Counted from the first letter of the stretch, positions 47,284 through 56,254 are shown. The stretch: DNA of 64,000 bases from CAIWHR01 sp963773195 (GCA_963773195.1 CAVZAE010000004.1:496001-560000); one strand, 5' to 3'. The notes: generated from the letters alone by a model not told the origin. Translations and numbers: made by a program.

Positions 47284-48363
47284 ATGAAGGCCCCGGCGCC
47301 GCTCAAGGGTCGCGGCGCGACCTTCAACCCCCCGAACCGCTTCCGGCGCGACGAGCGCCTTGCGTTCGACGACGGTTGGGAGGTCGAGACGGCCGAGGCC
47401 GACGCGCCCGCAAAACCCCGGACCGTCGTCCGCATCCAGCAGGCGCGCACGATCATCGCGCGCAACGAATCGCCGGACATCCCGTTCAACCAGTCGATCA
47501 ACCCGTACCAGGGCTGCGAGCACGGCTGCATCTATTGCTACGCGCGACCGTCGCATGCCTATCTCGACCTTTCGCCAGGCATCGACTTCGAGACGAAGCT
47601 TTTCGCGAAACCGGGTGCGCCGGAGCTGCTCAAGGCCGAGCTCGCGAAGCCGGGTTACGTCGTCGATCCCATCGCGCTCGGCTCCAACACCGACCCGTAT
47701 CAGCCGATCGAGCGCGAATGGAAGATCACGCGGCGCGTGATCGAGGTTCTGGCCGCGTGCGAACACCCGTTGACGATCACGACGAAGGGCGCGCTGATCC
47801 TGCGCGACCTCGATTTGCTGGCGCCGCTGGCGGCCAAGCATCTGGTCCGCGTTTTCATCTCCATTGCCATGCTGGACAAGGACCTCGCGCGCACGCTCGA
47901 TCCGCGGGCCGCGGCGCCGCGGCGCCGACTCGAGATCGTCGCGGCGCTGCATGAGGCCGGCATCCCGGTTGGCGTCAACGTCGCGCCGATCATTCCGCAG
48001 CTCACCGACAAGGACATGGAGTCGATCCTCGAAGCGGCGGCAGCGGCGGGCGCCACCCACGCCGGGTATACGCTGCTGCGGCTGCCGCGAGAGGTGGCGC
48101 CGCTGTTCCGCGCGTGGCTCGACGCGCACCATCCGTTGCGGGCCGCGCACGTGATGAGCATCGTGCAGGACATCCGCGGCGGCCGCGACAATGACCCGCG
48201 CTTCGGCGCGCGGATGCACGGCCAAGGCGTCTACGCCGATCTGATCCGCAAGCGCTTTCGCCTTGCCTGCAACCGGTTGGGGCTCAACGCCGAGCGCGAC
48301 GTTCCGCTGGACACCACGCGCTTCCGGCCGCCCCGGGTCGACGGTCAGCTCGATTTGTTCTAG
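47284..48363 (+). CDS. PA0069 family radical SAM protein
   Basis: 359 residues. The iron-sulfur motif is CEHGCIYCYARPSHAYLD (CxxxCxxC), preceded by NQSINPYQG, and followed by GIDFETKLFAKPGAPELLK. The family is widespread and conserved, related to spore photoproduct-lyase-like enzymes, but its reaction is not known. ATG at 47284 follows the osmC stop by 13 bases with GAGGAG upstream, so the two are probably cotranscribed. The stop overlaps the opposing DUF2252 stop at a CTAG. Confidence 0.9.
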   Translation: MKAPAPLKGRGATFNPPNRFRRDERLAFDDGWEVETAEADAPAKPRTVVRIQQARTIIARNESPDIPFNQSINPYQGCEHGCIYCYARPSHAYLDLSPGIDFETKLFAKPGAPELLKAELAKPGYVVDPIALGSNTDPYQPIEREWKITRRVIEVLAACEHPLTITTKGALILRDLDLLAPLAAKHLVRVFISIAMLDKDLARTLDPRAAAPRRRLEIVAALHEAGIPVGVNVAPIIPQLTDKDMESILEAAAAAGATHAGYTLLRLPREVAPLFRAWLDAHHPLRAAHVMSIVQDIRGGRDNDPRFGARMHGQGVYADLIRKRFRLACNRLGLNAERDVPLDTTRFRPPRVDGQLDLF

Positions 48364-49775
48364 CTGGGATTCGTTTCGACCTTGATCCGCCCGGCCCGGA
48401 TCGCGGCCATCAGTTTGGCGTAGTCGCGCTCGTTCTGGTCCGCGTAGTCGACGGCGAACGACGCCATCGCGTCTTCGAACTGCGTCCCCTTGCCCATGTA
48501 AGCCGCGAGCATCACTGCGTCGCAAGACCGGGCATGCGCTCGCGCGAGCGCCCAGCCACACGCCAAGGCGTACCGGCGAAGGTTCAAGGGCTTCATGATC
48601 TCGATCACCGGCTTGATCTTCACATCGGAGAGCTGCCGGAGATACATGTGCCGTCCGTCGTCCCAGGTCGACCAGCCGAGGAAAATGTCGCTCGCCGCTT
48701 GCATGATCCGCTGGCCCACGACGACGCGCCGGCCGCGATGATCGAAGGCGCTGCGGCCAGCATAGGGCTCGAGCACGGACTCCCGGGCTTCCTTGAATTG
48801 CAGGAACAACGGTTCACCGTTGCCGGACATGAGCAAGGCGACGCCGCATTCCGTTCCCACGCTACCTACCCCCACGACCTTGATCGCCACGTCGACGAGC
48901 CGGTAGCGATCGAGCAGGATCTGGCGCGAGGGCTCGAGCGTCAACCGATACCCGTGGAACGACCGCTCGATGGCGCGATAGTAGTTCCGATGCTTGCGTA
49001 CGTCGTCGAGGTGATAGATGAGCGGCGGCGCGTCGGTAATGCGGGGAGCGTCGCCTTCCTGGTGCGTGAGCTTCGTGAGCTCGTGATGCTGCTCGCTAGC
49101 CGTCGTCGACTCGAGCACCCTGCGGCGCGTGAACAGGCGGAAATCCTCGTCGGTTCCGGTCGTGACCAGCGCCTCGAGGTCGATCGCCGCGTACCAGGAG
49201 GTCAGCACCGGCGCCCCCGCGTACTCTGCCATCTGCTCGCGGTAGCGGCAGGCCGCCCACCAGGCCGCGTCGCGACAGGCCGAGGCGCGGAAACGATTGG
49301 CGCGACCCGCGATCACGAAGCTCGCGACGAGGCGCTTCACGTCCCATTCCCACGGCGCAATCGCGGTCTCATCGAAGTCGTTGAGGTCGAAGACGACCTT
49401 CCGCTCCGGTGTCGCGAAACCGCCGAAATTCGACAGGTGACAATCGCCGCAGGCCTGCACTTGGACGCCGGTCGACGGCGTATGCGCAAGGTCCGCGGCC
49501 ATGATGGCTGCCGCGCCCCGGTAGAACGTGAATGGCGACACCATCATCCGCCCGTAGCGCAGCGGAATGAGTTCCGGCAGGCGGCCCCGGTTGGAAGCGA
49601 TCAGGATGTCAACCGGATTCGCTCGTGCGCGCGGCGGCTTCCAGCGCGCGTGGATCTTGCGCGGGCAGCGTTGCCGCAGAGCGAGCCCGAATCGGGCGCG
49701 GTCCGAGGATGGCAGCGACTGTACTTGCCGCGGAAAGGCGGGCGCTCCTTGCGCCCTGCGCGTCCGACTTGCCAT
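48360..49775 (-). CDS. DUF2252 domain protein
   Basis: 471 residues. The family is recognised by RMMVSPFTFYRGAAAIMAADL, GDCHLSNFGGFATPERKVVFDLNDFDE and, late, ALARAHARSCDAVMLAAYMG. The layout (GDxHLxNFG ... DxND) resembles kinase-like/aminoglycoside-phosphotransferase folds, so phosphotransfer is a fair inference without direct proof. ATG at 49775 follows AGGA; ATG at 49784 is also possible. The frame is open further upstream but without homology. It diverges from the OmpA-like gene. Confidence 0.88.
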   Translation of the reverse strand: MASRTRRAQGAPAFPRQVQSLPSSDRARFGLALRQRCPRKIHARWKPPRARANPVDILIASNRGRLPELIPLRYGRMMVSPFTFYRGAAAIMAADLAHTPSTGVQVQACGDCHLSNFGGFATPERKVVFDLNDFDETAIAPWEWDVKRLVASFVIAGRANRFRASACRDAAWWAACRYREQMAEYAGAPVLTSWYAAIDLEALVTTGTDEDFRLFTRRRVLESTTASEQHHELTKLTHQEGDAPRITDAPPLIYHLDDVRKHRNYYRAIERSFHGYRLTLEPSRQILLDRYRLVDVAIKVVGVGSVGTECGVALLMSGNGEPLFLQFKEARESVLEPYAGRSAFDHRGRRVVVGQRIMQAASDIFLGWSTWDDGRHMYLRQLSDVKIKPVIEIMKPLNLRRYALACGWALARAHARSCDAVMLAAYMGKGTQFEDAMASFAVDYADQNERDYAKLMAAIRAGRIKVETNPS

Positions 49776-50011
49776 TACGACCATCCTGCGGTCAGGGTAA
49801 AGGTCGACAGCGTCGTGGCATTGTAGTGCACTTTGTTGTAGTAGACTGACCAGCCCTGCGCCGTGCTCTCGCGACCTGCGATCTGCCGTCACGGTCTACA
49901 CGCCTGCGATGAAAGTCTTCGCTGCCGCAGTCGGGTCACAAGCTTGACGCGAAGTTTCGAGAGCGTCGACGTCTCCCCCTCAATTCAAAGCGCAACGGAA
50001 GGGGTCATTCC

Positions 50012-51178
50012 ATGACGACGAATCTTCTGTCCCTCGCCCAGGAAGCCATGGGCGGCGATTTCTCGAGGCTGGCCGGTCAATATCTTGGCGAATCGCAGGG
50101 CGCGACGCAGAGCGCTCTGGGCGCACTCCTGCCCGCAGTGCTGGGCACGATCGTGCAAAAGGGCGCTACGACCGAGAGCGCGTCGGGCCTCATGTCGCTC
50201 ATCAACAGCGCGAACCTGGACACGAGCTCGCTTACGAACGTCGGCACCCTGTTTGGTGGCGGCGGCACGGCCGCGAGCGATGTGCTGAAGGCGGGCTCGA
50301 GTCGCCTCGTGCCGGCGCTGTTCGGCGACAAGAGCGGCGCGCTGGCCAATGCGCTGTCGTCGGCGAGCGGCATCAAGGCGTCATCGGCGACGAACCTGAT
50401 TGCGCTCGTGGTCCCGATCATCCTCACGCTCCTGAAGAAGCTGATCGGCGATCGCGGGCTCAACGCGGGCTCGCTCTCGTCGCTGCTCACGAGCCAGGTC
50501 CCGAATCTGCAGGGCGCATTCGACGGCCGCATCACGAGTGCGCTGGGCTTCGCGAACCCGGGCTCGTTCCTGAGCGGCATCGGCGGGGCCGCCGGCGCGG
50601 CCGCGGATACCGCAAGGCGCGCAGGCGCTGCGGTGGCAAGCGGCGCAGCCACAGCGGGCAGCGCCGCCGTGTCCGCCGGCAATGTCGCCGTCGCCGAAGG
50701 TCGATCCGCGATGGGACGGCTTCTGCCTTGGATCATCGCCGCCGTAGTGCTGTTCCTGCTCTGGCTCCTGTTCTGGCCGAAGGCGCCCGCGCCGACGCCG
50801 CCGGTCGCTGCGCCGCAGGCCAGCCCACCCTCCGCGATGGCGCCGGCCACTGTCGTCGTCGTCACATTCCCCGCGAAGGTCTACTTCGACTCCGGGTCGG
50901 CGTCGGTCGATGCCGACGGCGGCAAGACAGTCTCGGCCACGGCCGATGCCGTCAAGAAAGACAATCTGAAGGTGTCTGTCACCGGCTACACCGACAAGTC
51001 CGGCGACACCGCGAAGAACGAGGAACTCGCCAAGAATCGCGCGGCCGCAGTGCGCGACGCGCTCAAGGCCGCCGGCGTGCCCGAAGCCGACATCGAGATG
51101 AAGCCGCCGATGTTCGTCGAAGTGGGCGGCACCGTTACCGACACCGAGGCGCGGCGCGTGGAGATCAACAAGAACTGA
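50012..51178 (+). CDS. DUF937 and OmpA fusion membrane protein
   Basis: 388 residues. The first roughly 130 residues are a DUF937 domain (YidB-like), starting NLLSLAQEAMGGDFSRLAGQ. A linker rich in Ala and Gly follows, then one helix (LPWIIAAVVLFLLWLLFWPK, about residues 236-255), a Pro/Ala spacer and a C-terminal OmpA domain: KVYFDSGSASVDADGGKTV, TGYTDKSGD, NEELAKNRAAAVRDALKAAG. The DUF937 part should face the cytoplasm and the OmpA domain the periplasm, where it would bind peptidoglycan. The ATG has GGAAGGGG upstream. Confidence 0.88.
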   Translation: MTTNLLSLAQEAMGGDFSRLAGQYLGESQGATQSALGALLPAVLGTIVQKGATTESASGLMSLINSANLDTSSLTNVGTLFGGGGTAASDVLKAGSSRLVPALFGDKSGALANALSSASGIKASSATNLIALVVPIILTLLKKLIGDRGLNAGSLSSLLTSQVPNLQGAFDGRITSALGFANPGSFLSGIGGAAGAAADTARRAGAAVASGAATAGSAAVSAGNVAVAEGRSAMGRLLPWIIAAVVLFLLWLLFWPKAPAPTPPVAAPQASPPSAMAPATVVVVTFPAKVYFDSGSASVDADGGKTVSATADAVKKDNLKVSVTGYTDKSGDTAKNEELAKNRAAAVRDALKAAGVPEADIEMKPPMFVEVGGTVTDTEARRVEINKN

Positions 51179-51491
51179 GGCAGATGGCATGCGCCGCATG
51201 CCTTAACCAACGTATAGTTGAACGGCTCGGCGGATGCGCTAGAGTCACGTTCCGACCGCATGCCACCTGGCCCCTCGGATAGTCAATGAGGGCCATGCGG
51301 TGAGTCGACCCTGGTGAGAGCTCGACGACGACGCGAAGCGCATCGACTCGTGAGTTTTGCCATGATGATTCCCCCTCGACCGCGAGGCATCGGCCACGCG
51401 CTGCCGATAGCCCTTGTCATGACCCGTAACATCCGTTGCTGATCGTTGTTACTTGCCCCTGAACAAGAGCCTCGCCGCCTGAAAGAGAGCC
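51179..51491. other. 313-base intergenic region before marC
   Basis: No gene or ORF worth calling. Just after the OmpA-like gene, GGCATGC (51186-51192) and GCATGCC (51196-51202) form a 7-bp hairpin that may end its transcript, but no T-run follows. A weak promoter-like pair, TTGAAC (51218-51223) and TAGAGT (51240-51245) with a 16-base spacer, may drive marC. A 6-bp inverted repeat GTAACA/TGTTAC lies near 51424-51450. Nothing else is seen. Confidence 0.45.
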
Positions 51492-52109
51492 ATGCTCGGA
51501 TCCGCCGAGATCTTCACGATCTTATTCATTACCTTGGGCCCGCTCAAGATGCTCGGGCCCTTCGCCCAGCGCACGCACGACCTCGACGACGCCGCGGTGC
51601 GCAGAATCGCGGTGTGGGCGTTCGTGCTCGCGACCGTGGCCGCGGTGGCCGGGGGCGCAATCGGCCGGATCCTCGCCGCCAACTGGCAGGTGTCCACGGG
51701 CTCGCTGGCGATTCCACGGGCATCATCTTCTTCCTGGTCGCGCTTCGTCAGCTCCTCGAAGGCTACGAGCGCGCACGCTCCCGTTGCGCTGCCGCCACTG
51801 CCTGCCTCTCCCGTGGCCGCCGCAGCGAGGCTGCTGTTTCCGATCGTACTCACGCCCTACGGCATAGCCGCCGTCATCGTGCTGCTGGCCTCCAACCGCG
51901 AGACCGAGCGCATCGCATTGATTGATGGAATGCTCATCCTGGTGATGGTCCTCAACCTGCTTGCGATGCTGTATGTGCGCCGTCTCGTGACCGGATACAG
52001 GACGATCGTGCTGCAGGTGGTGGGGGCGGTGCTTGGCGTGCTGCAGGCCGGGCTGGCGGTCGAGTTCATCGTGTACGGTCTGCGCGAACTGGGCATTCTG
52101 AGCGGGTAG
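51492..52109 (+). CDS. MarC family integral membrane protein (internal out-of-frame segment)
   Basis: 205 residues as read. The start LGSAEIFTILFITLGPLKML and the second half (PVAAAARLLFPIVLTPYGIAAVIVLLA) match MarC-type six-helix inner-membrane proteins of unknown function. Between about 51708 and 51780 the frame is wrong (IPRASSSSWSRFVSS); the neighbouring frame reads GIIFFLVALRQLLEGYERAR, the expected helix. Adding one base near 51708 and removing one near 51780 repairs it, so two compensating indels are likely. It precedes the arylsulfatase. Confidence 0.82.
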   Translation: MLGSAEIFTILFITLGPLKMLGPFAQRTHDLDDAAVRRIAVWAFVLATVAAVAGGAIGRILAANWQVSTGSLAIPRASSSSWSRFVSSSKATSAHAPVALPPLPASPVAAAARLLFPIVLTPYGIAAVIVLLASNRETERIALIDGMLILVMVLNLLAMLYVRRLVTGYRTIVLQVVGAVLGVLQAGLAVEFIVYGLRELGILSG

Positions 52110-52196
52110 CTCCAGTAATACTCCCGCGCGCGCCGAGAGCTTCAGCGTCAAGAGCATGATGCCGAAGAGTTTAGTCAACCAACAGGAGCATCGGAA

Positions 52197-53758
52197 ATGG
52201 CAAAGAGCACGAAATCCGGTGGCAAGCCCAACATCCTCGTCATCTGGGGCGACGACATCGGCATCTCGAACCTGAGCTGCTACACGCACGGCTTGATGGG
52301 CTATCAGACGCCCAACATCGACCGCATCGCCAAGGAAGGAATGCTGTTCACCGACAGCTACGGCGAGCAGTCCTGCACCGCGGGTCGCTCGTCGTTCATC
52401 ACCGGCCAGAGCGTCATGCGCACCGGCCTGTCGAAGGTCGGCATTCCGGCCGCGCCGGTCGGCATGAGCGACAAGATCGTCACGATCGCCGCGCTGTTGA
52501 AGGAACAGGGCTACGCGACCGGGCAGTTCGGCAAGAACCACCTCGGCGACCTGAACTCGATGCTGCCGACCAACCACGGCTTCGACGAGTTCTTCGGCAA
52601 CCTCTACCACCTGAACGCCGAGGAAGAGCCGGAGATGTACGACTACCCTCCGGAGAAGGACTTTCCGAATTTCAACAAGACCTTCGGGCCGCGCGGCGTC
52701 ATCCACTCCTGGGCGACCGACAAGGACGACCCGACGGTCGAGCCGCGCTGGGGCAAGGTCGGCAAGCAGAAGATCGAGGACACCGGTCCGCTCACCAAGA
52801 AGCGCATGGAGACCTGCGACGACGACTTCGTTGCCGCGGCCAACGGACTTCATCAAGCGGCAGGACAAGGCCGGCAAGCCGTTCTTCGTCTGGCTCAACA
52901 CCACGCACATGCACCTGTTCACGCACACCAAGCCGAAGAGCCTGGGCCAGGCCGGGCGCTGGCAGTCGCCGTACCACGACACGATGATCGACCACGACAA
53001 GAACGTCGGGCCAGATGCTCGATCTGCTCGACGAGCTGGGCATCGCCGAGGACACCTTCGTCATGTACTCGACCGACAACGGCCCGCACCGCAACTCGTG
53101 GCCCGACGGCGGCATGACGCCGTTCCGCAGCGAGAAGAACACCAACTGGGAAGGCGCGTTCCGCATTCCGCTCGCTCGTGCGCTGGCCGGGCAAGATCAA
53201 GGCCGGCTCGATCTCCAACGACATCGTCCAGCATCACGACTGGCTGCCGACCTTCCTGGCGATGGCCGGCGAGCCCGACGTCGTCGACAAGCTGAAGAAG
53301 GGCTACAAGGCGATCGGCCGCACCTACAAGAACCACATCGACGGCTTCAACCTGCTGCCCTACCTGACCGGGCAAGAAGAAGGAGAGCCCGCGCAAGTTC
53401 TTCTTCTACATCAGCGACGACGGCGACATGCTCGGGATCCGCTACGACAACTGGAAGGTCGTGTTCATGGAGCAGCGCTGCCACGGCACCATGCAGGTCT
53501 GGGCCGAGCCGTTCACGCGGCTGCGCCTGCCGAAGATCTTCAACCTGCGCACCGATCCCTACGAGTTCGCCGACGTCACGTCGAACACCTACTGGGACTG
53601 GTTCATCCACCACGCGTACTTCATCTATGGCGCGCAGTGCGGCGATGGCGAAGTTCGCCGAGACCTTCAAGGACTTCCCGATCATCCAGAAGCCGAACAC
53701 GTTCACCGTCGACGACGCGCTCAGGAAGATGAGCGAAGCGACGAGCGGCGCGGGCTGA
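52197..53758 (+). CDS. Arylsulfatase (five apparent +1 frameshifts)
   Basis: After removing five single bases the product is 518 residues, a normal type I sulfatase. It opens KPNILVIWGDDIGISNLSCY (metal-binding DD). The modification site is SCTAGRSSFITGQ: C-T-A-G-R, where the cysteine becomes formylglycine. Later blocks are KAGKPFFVWLNTTHMHLFTH, STDNGPHRNSWPDGGM and KIKAGSISNDIVQHHDWLP. Breaks lie near 52845, 53009, 53174, 53375 and 53638; each moves the frame by one in the same direction. No signal peptide is seen, so the enzyme may be cytoplasmic. The FGE gene follows. Confidence 0.87.
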
Positions 53759-53786
53759 TGGCGCTCGAAGGCTGGAACAACGGCGC

Positions 53787-53814
53787 GGCGAAGTCGCCGA
53801 TCGGCGACTTCGCC
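53787..53814. promoter_or_regulatory. 28-bp perfect palindrome between sulfatase and FGE genes
   Basis: GGCGAAGTCGCC (53787-53798), GATC, GGCGACTTCGCC (53803-53814): a 12-bp stem with a GATC loop, so the whole 28 bases are palindromic. It sits 29 bases after the sulfatase stop and 31 before the FGE start. There is no T-run. It may be an mRNA processing or stability element or an operator. It could also attenuate the second gene. Confidence 0.5.
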
Positions 53815-53845
53815 GTGTGCTTGATCAAGGAAGGAGGTCGAGACC

Positions 53846-54834
53846 ATGAATGATTCTGGACAAGCGATCTCGCCTTCCGTGAATTCGGCTGCCGGCGCCG
53901 CGCCGGCCGCGAACATGGTGTGGATCCCGGGCGGCACGTTCCGGATGGGCTCCGACCGGCACTACCCCGAAGAAGCGCCCGCGCACAACGTATCGGTCGA
54001 CGGATTCTGGATGGATCGCTGTGCGGTGACGAACGCGGATTTCGAGCGCTTCGTCGAGGCGACCGGCCACGTGACGCTGGCGGAACGCCCCGCGAATCCC
54101 GACGACTATCCGGGTGCCAAGCCGGAAATGCTGGTGCCCTCGTCCGTCATGTTCCGCAAGAGCGACGGCCCGGTCGACCTCCGCAATCACTACAACTGGT
54201 GGGTCTACGTTGCCGGCGCCGACTGGCGGCATCCGCGCGGCCCGATCGAGCAACATCCGGAAGCTCATGAATCATCCGGTCGTCCACGTCGCGTACGAGG
54301 ACGCCGAAGCCTATGCCAAGTGGGCGGGCAAGGAACTGCCGACTGAGGCCGAATGGGAGTTTGCCGCGCGCGGCGGTCTCGACGGCGCCGAGTTCTGCTG
54401 GGGCGACGAGTTCATGCCGGGCGGCAAGCCGTTCGCCAATACGTGGCAAGGCGAGTTTCCGTGGCAGAACCTCTGCGAGGATGGCTACGAGTGGACCGCG
54501 CCGGTCGGCTCGTTTCCGCCGAACGGGTACGGCCTCTACGAGATGACCGGCAACGTCTGGGAGTGGACGACCGACTGGTACCAGGACCACGGCAAGATCC
54601 AGCAAACCTGCTGCACGATCGACAATCCGCGCGGTGGCTCCGCCGAGCAGAGCTACGACCCGCAACTCGCCCGACGTCCGCATTCCGCGCAAGGTGATGA
54701 AGGGCGGCTCGTACCTGTGCGCGCCCAACTATTGCCGACGCTACCGGCCCGCCGCGCGGATGCCGCAGGCGATCGACACGTCGACCTGCCATCTCGGGTT
54801 CCGCTGCATCGTGCGTCCGGCGAACAAGAACTGA
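53846..54834 (+). CDS. Formylglycine-generating enzyme (SUMF1-like; two apparent frameshifts)
   Basis: After removing two bases (near 54247 and 54662) the product has 328 residues. It oxidises the sulfatase cysteine to formylglycine, using oxygen and copper in bacterial FGEs. The N-terminus is MVWIPGGTFRMGSDRHYPEE; the core is HVAYEDAEAYAKWAGKELPT, TEAEWEFAARGGLDGAEF and MTGNVWEWTTDWY; the active-site block is KGGSYLCAPNYCRRYRPAAR with the two cysteines five residues apart. GGAAGGAGG lies before ATG 53846. It is almost certainly the maturase for the adjacent sulfatase. Confidence 0.92.
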
Positions 54835-54850
54835 CAGGGAGCCTGCTGCG

Positions 54851-55225
54851 ATGGAGGAGCTGCTGCATGTCCTCGCGCACTACGTCGCCATGGGGGTCGA
54901 GGCGATCGCGATCCTGATCATCGCGGTCGGAAGCATCCAGGCTGTGGTCGAATCAATTCGACTGATGCTGGCCTGGCGCGTGAGCAATATCGAGATGCGC
55001 TCCGTTTGGCTCCAGTTCGCGCACTGGCTGGTCGCGGCGCTCACGTTTCAGCTCGCGGCGGACATCGTCAACACCTCCTTCGCGCCGACGTGGGACGAGG
55101 TCGGACGACTGGGTGCCATCGCCGCGATCCGCACGTTCCTGAGCTACTTCCTCGATCGCGAGGTCGAGACGACCCGGAGGCTTCAGCATGTGAAGGAAGC
55201 GAGAGAAGCATCCGATCGGGCCTGA
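54851..55225 (+). CDS. DUF1622 family small membrane protein
   Basis: 124 residues. About three helices: YVAMGVEAIAILIIAVGSI near the N-terminus, then QFAHWLVAALTFQLAADIV, and IAAIRTFLSYFLDREVE. DUF1622 proteins are small inner-membrane proteins of unknown function. GGGAG lies before ATG 54851, 16 bases after the FGE stop, suggesting one transcript. The charged C-terminal tail should face the cytoplasm. Confidence 0.85.
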   Translation: MEELLHVLAHYVAMGVEAIAILIIAVGSIQAVVESIRLMLAWRVSNIEMRSVWLQFAHWLVAALTFQLAADIVNTSFAPTWDEVGRLGAIAAIRTFLSYFLDREVETTRRLQHVKEAREASDRA

Positions 55226-55255
55226 CCGCGGAGACAATGTATTGAGGAGAAAGCC

Positions 55256-55729
55256 ATGGACAGCCCACCCAAACCCCGCGTGACTTCTCAGTCCAGCGCC
55301 GCCGACATTTCGACGGAGCTCGCGTCGCGTCGCACGGGTATGTCATTCCAGCGCACCCGGATGAGCGCCGACCGGACACTGATGTCGGTGATGCGGACCT
55401 CGCTCTCGCTGATCGGCTTCGGCTTCACCATCTTCCAGATCTTTCAGAAGGCGCACGAGGCGGACATCCTCAAGAGCAGCCTGGCGCCGCGCCACTTTGG
55501 CGAGGCGCTCGTCCTCCTTGGCATCGGGATGCTGGTTGTGGGCATCGGCTACCACGTCTACTTCATGATGGGGCTGCGCAGGGAGCGCGTGATGCTCAAA
55601 GCCGATGGCCTCATACATGCCGAGAGCCAGTTCCCGCTCTCCCTCACGTTGATCGTCGCGCTGCTGCTGCTCCTTATCGGCTTCTTTGCGATCGCGAGCA
55701 TGGTCTTCGGCATCGGACCGTTCGGCTAA
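55256..55729 (+). CDS. DUF202 (YidH-like) membrane protein
   Basis: 157 residues. The family motif SFQRTRMSADRTLMSVMRTS leads into the first helix (LSLIGFGFTIFQIFQ), followed by two more helices (ALVLLGIGMLVVGIGYHVYF and LTLIVALLLLLIGFFAI). DUF202 proteins are found in many envelope and stress contexts, without known activity; fungal relatives belong to the vacuolar transporter chaperone fold. GAGGAG lies before the ATG. It is in line with the preceding genes. Confidence 0.86.
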   Translation: MDSPPKPRVTSQSSAADISTELASRRTGMSFQRTRMSADRTLMSVMRTSLSLIGFGFTIFQIFQKAHEADILKSSLAPRHFGEALVLLGIGMLVVGIGYHVYFMMGLRRERVMLKADGLIHAESQFPLSLTLIVALLLLLIGFFAIASMVFGIGPFG

Positions 55730-55756
55730 CCCTCGCAGAAATTCGGGGAGGCGCAC

Positions 55757-56011
55757 ATTCTGCATTGGATCTGGACGATTCTGATCGGATTCGTGGCAGG
55801 TCTCATCGCCAAGGCGATCACCCCCGGTAGCGGTCCTTCGGGCTTCTGGCTGACCGCCATCCTCGGCATCGCCGGGGCGATCGCCGCCACGTTCATCGGC
55901 CAAATGATGGGCTGGTATGCGGAGGGCGAACCGGCCGGATTCATCGCGTCGGTGATTGGAGCGGCACTGCTGCTGCTGATCTATCACTTAATGTCGAAAA
56001 ACCGGCAGTGA
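55757..56011 (+). CDS. GlsB/YeaQ/YmgE family stress-response membrane protein (ATT start?)
   Basis: 84 residues with three helices: LHWIWTILIGFVAGLIAKAI, then GFWLTAILGIAGAIAATFIG and FIASVIGAALLLLIYHLM. The family N-terminus M-hWIWtiliG implies a start at 55757, where the codon is ATT, preceded by GGGGAGG at the right distance. GTG at 55793 would cut off most of the first helix. Either a rare ATT start is used or one base is miscalled. The family is linked to general stress in enterobacteria. Confidence 0.8.
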   Translation: MLHWIWTILIGFVAGLIAKAITPGSGPSGFWLTAILGIAGAIAATFIGQMMGWYAEGEPAGFIASVIGAALLLLIYHLMSKNRQ

Positions 56012-56028
56012 CCTCACGAGAGAAGGTG

Positions 56029-56190
56029 ATCGTCATGGGACGATTCGGCAAGCCCCAGGTGAGCATCGACTCGAGCATCCGACGAGCCTCACTGCGAACC
56101 TCAACTACAAGGGACACGTGGCACGTCGTAGGCGGTGCTCAATACCGGCTGAGCGACCCGTGGCTGCTCAACTTCGGCTGGAGCCTGTAG
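56029..56190 (+). pseudogene. OmpP1/FadL-type outer-membrane protein remnant
   Basis: About 53 codons with clear likeness to the middle of FadL-family long-chain fatty-acid or hydrocarbon channels: RFGKPQVSIDSS, then, after allowing two indels (near 56080 and 56125), NPTSLTANLNYKDTWHVV, followed by GGAQYRLSDPWLLNFGWSL and a stop. The signal sequence, N-terminal plug and most strands are missing, so no channel can form. It occupies the place between the GlsB and DUF3761 genes where an intact fadL may once have stood. Confidence 0.7.
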
Positions 56191-56254
56191 GAGCGACGGC
56201 GTAGGATCATGCGCTGTTGGCCCACGCAATCGCTGATCGACCAAGGAGGTGATC

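Noticed and set aside
52197..53758. Sulfatase as a decayed pseudogene
   Set aside because: All five breaks shift the frame by one in the same direction, every block between them is well conserved, and there is no premature stop within any block.
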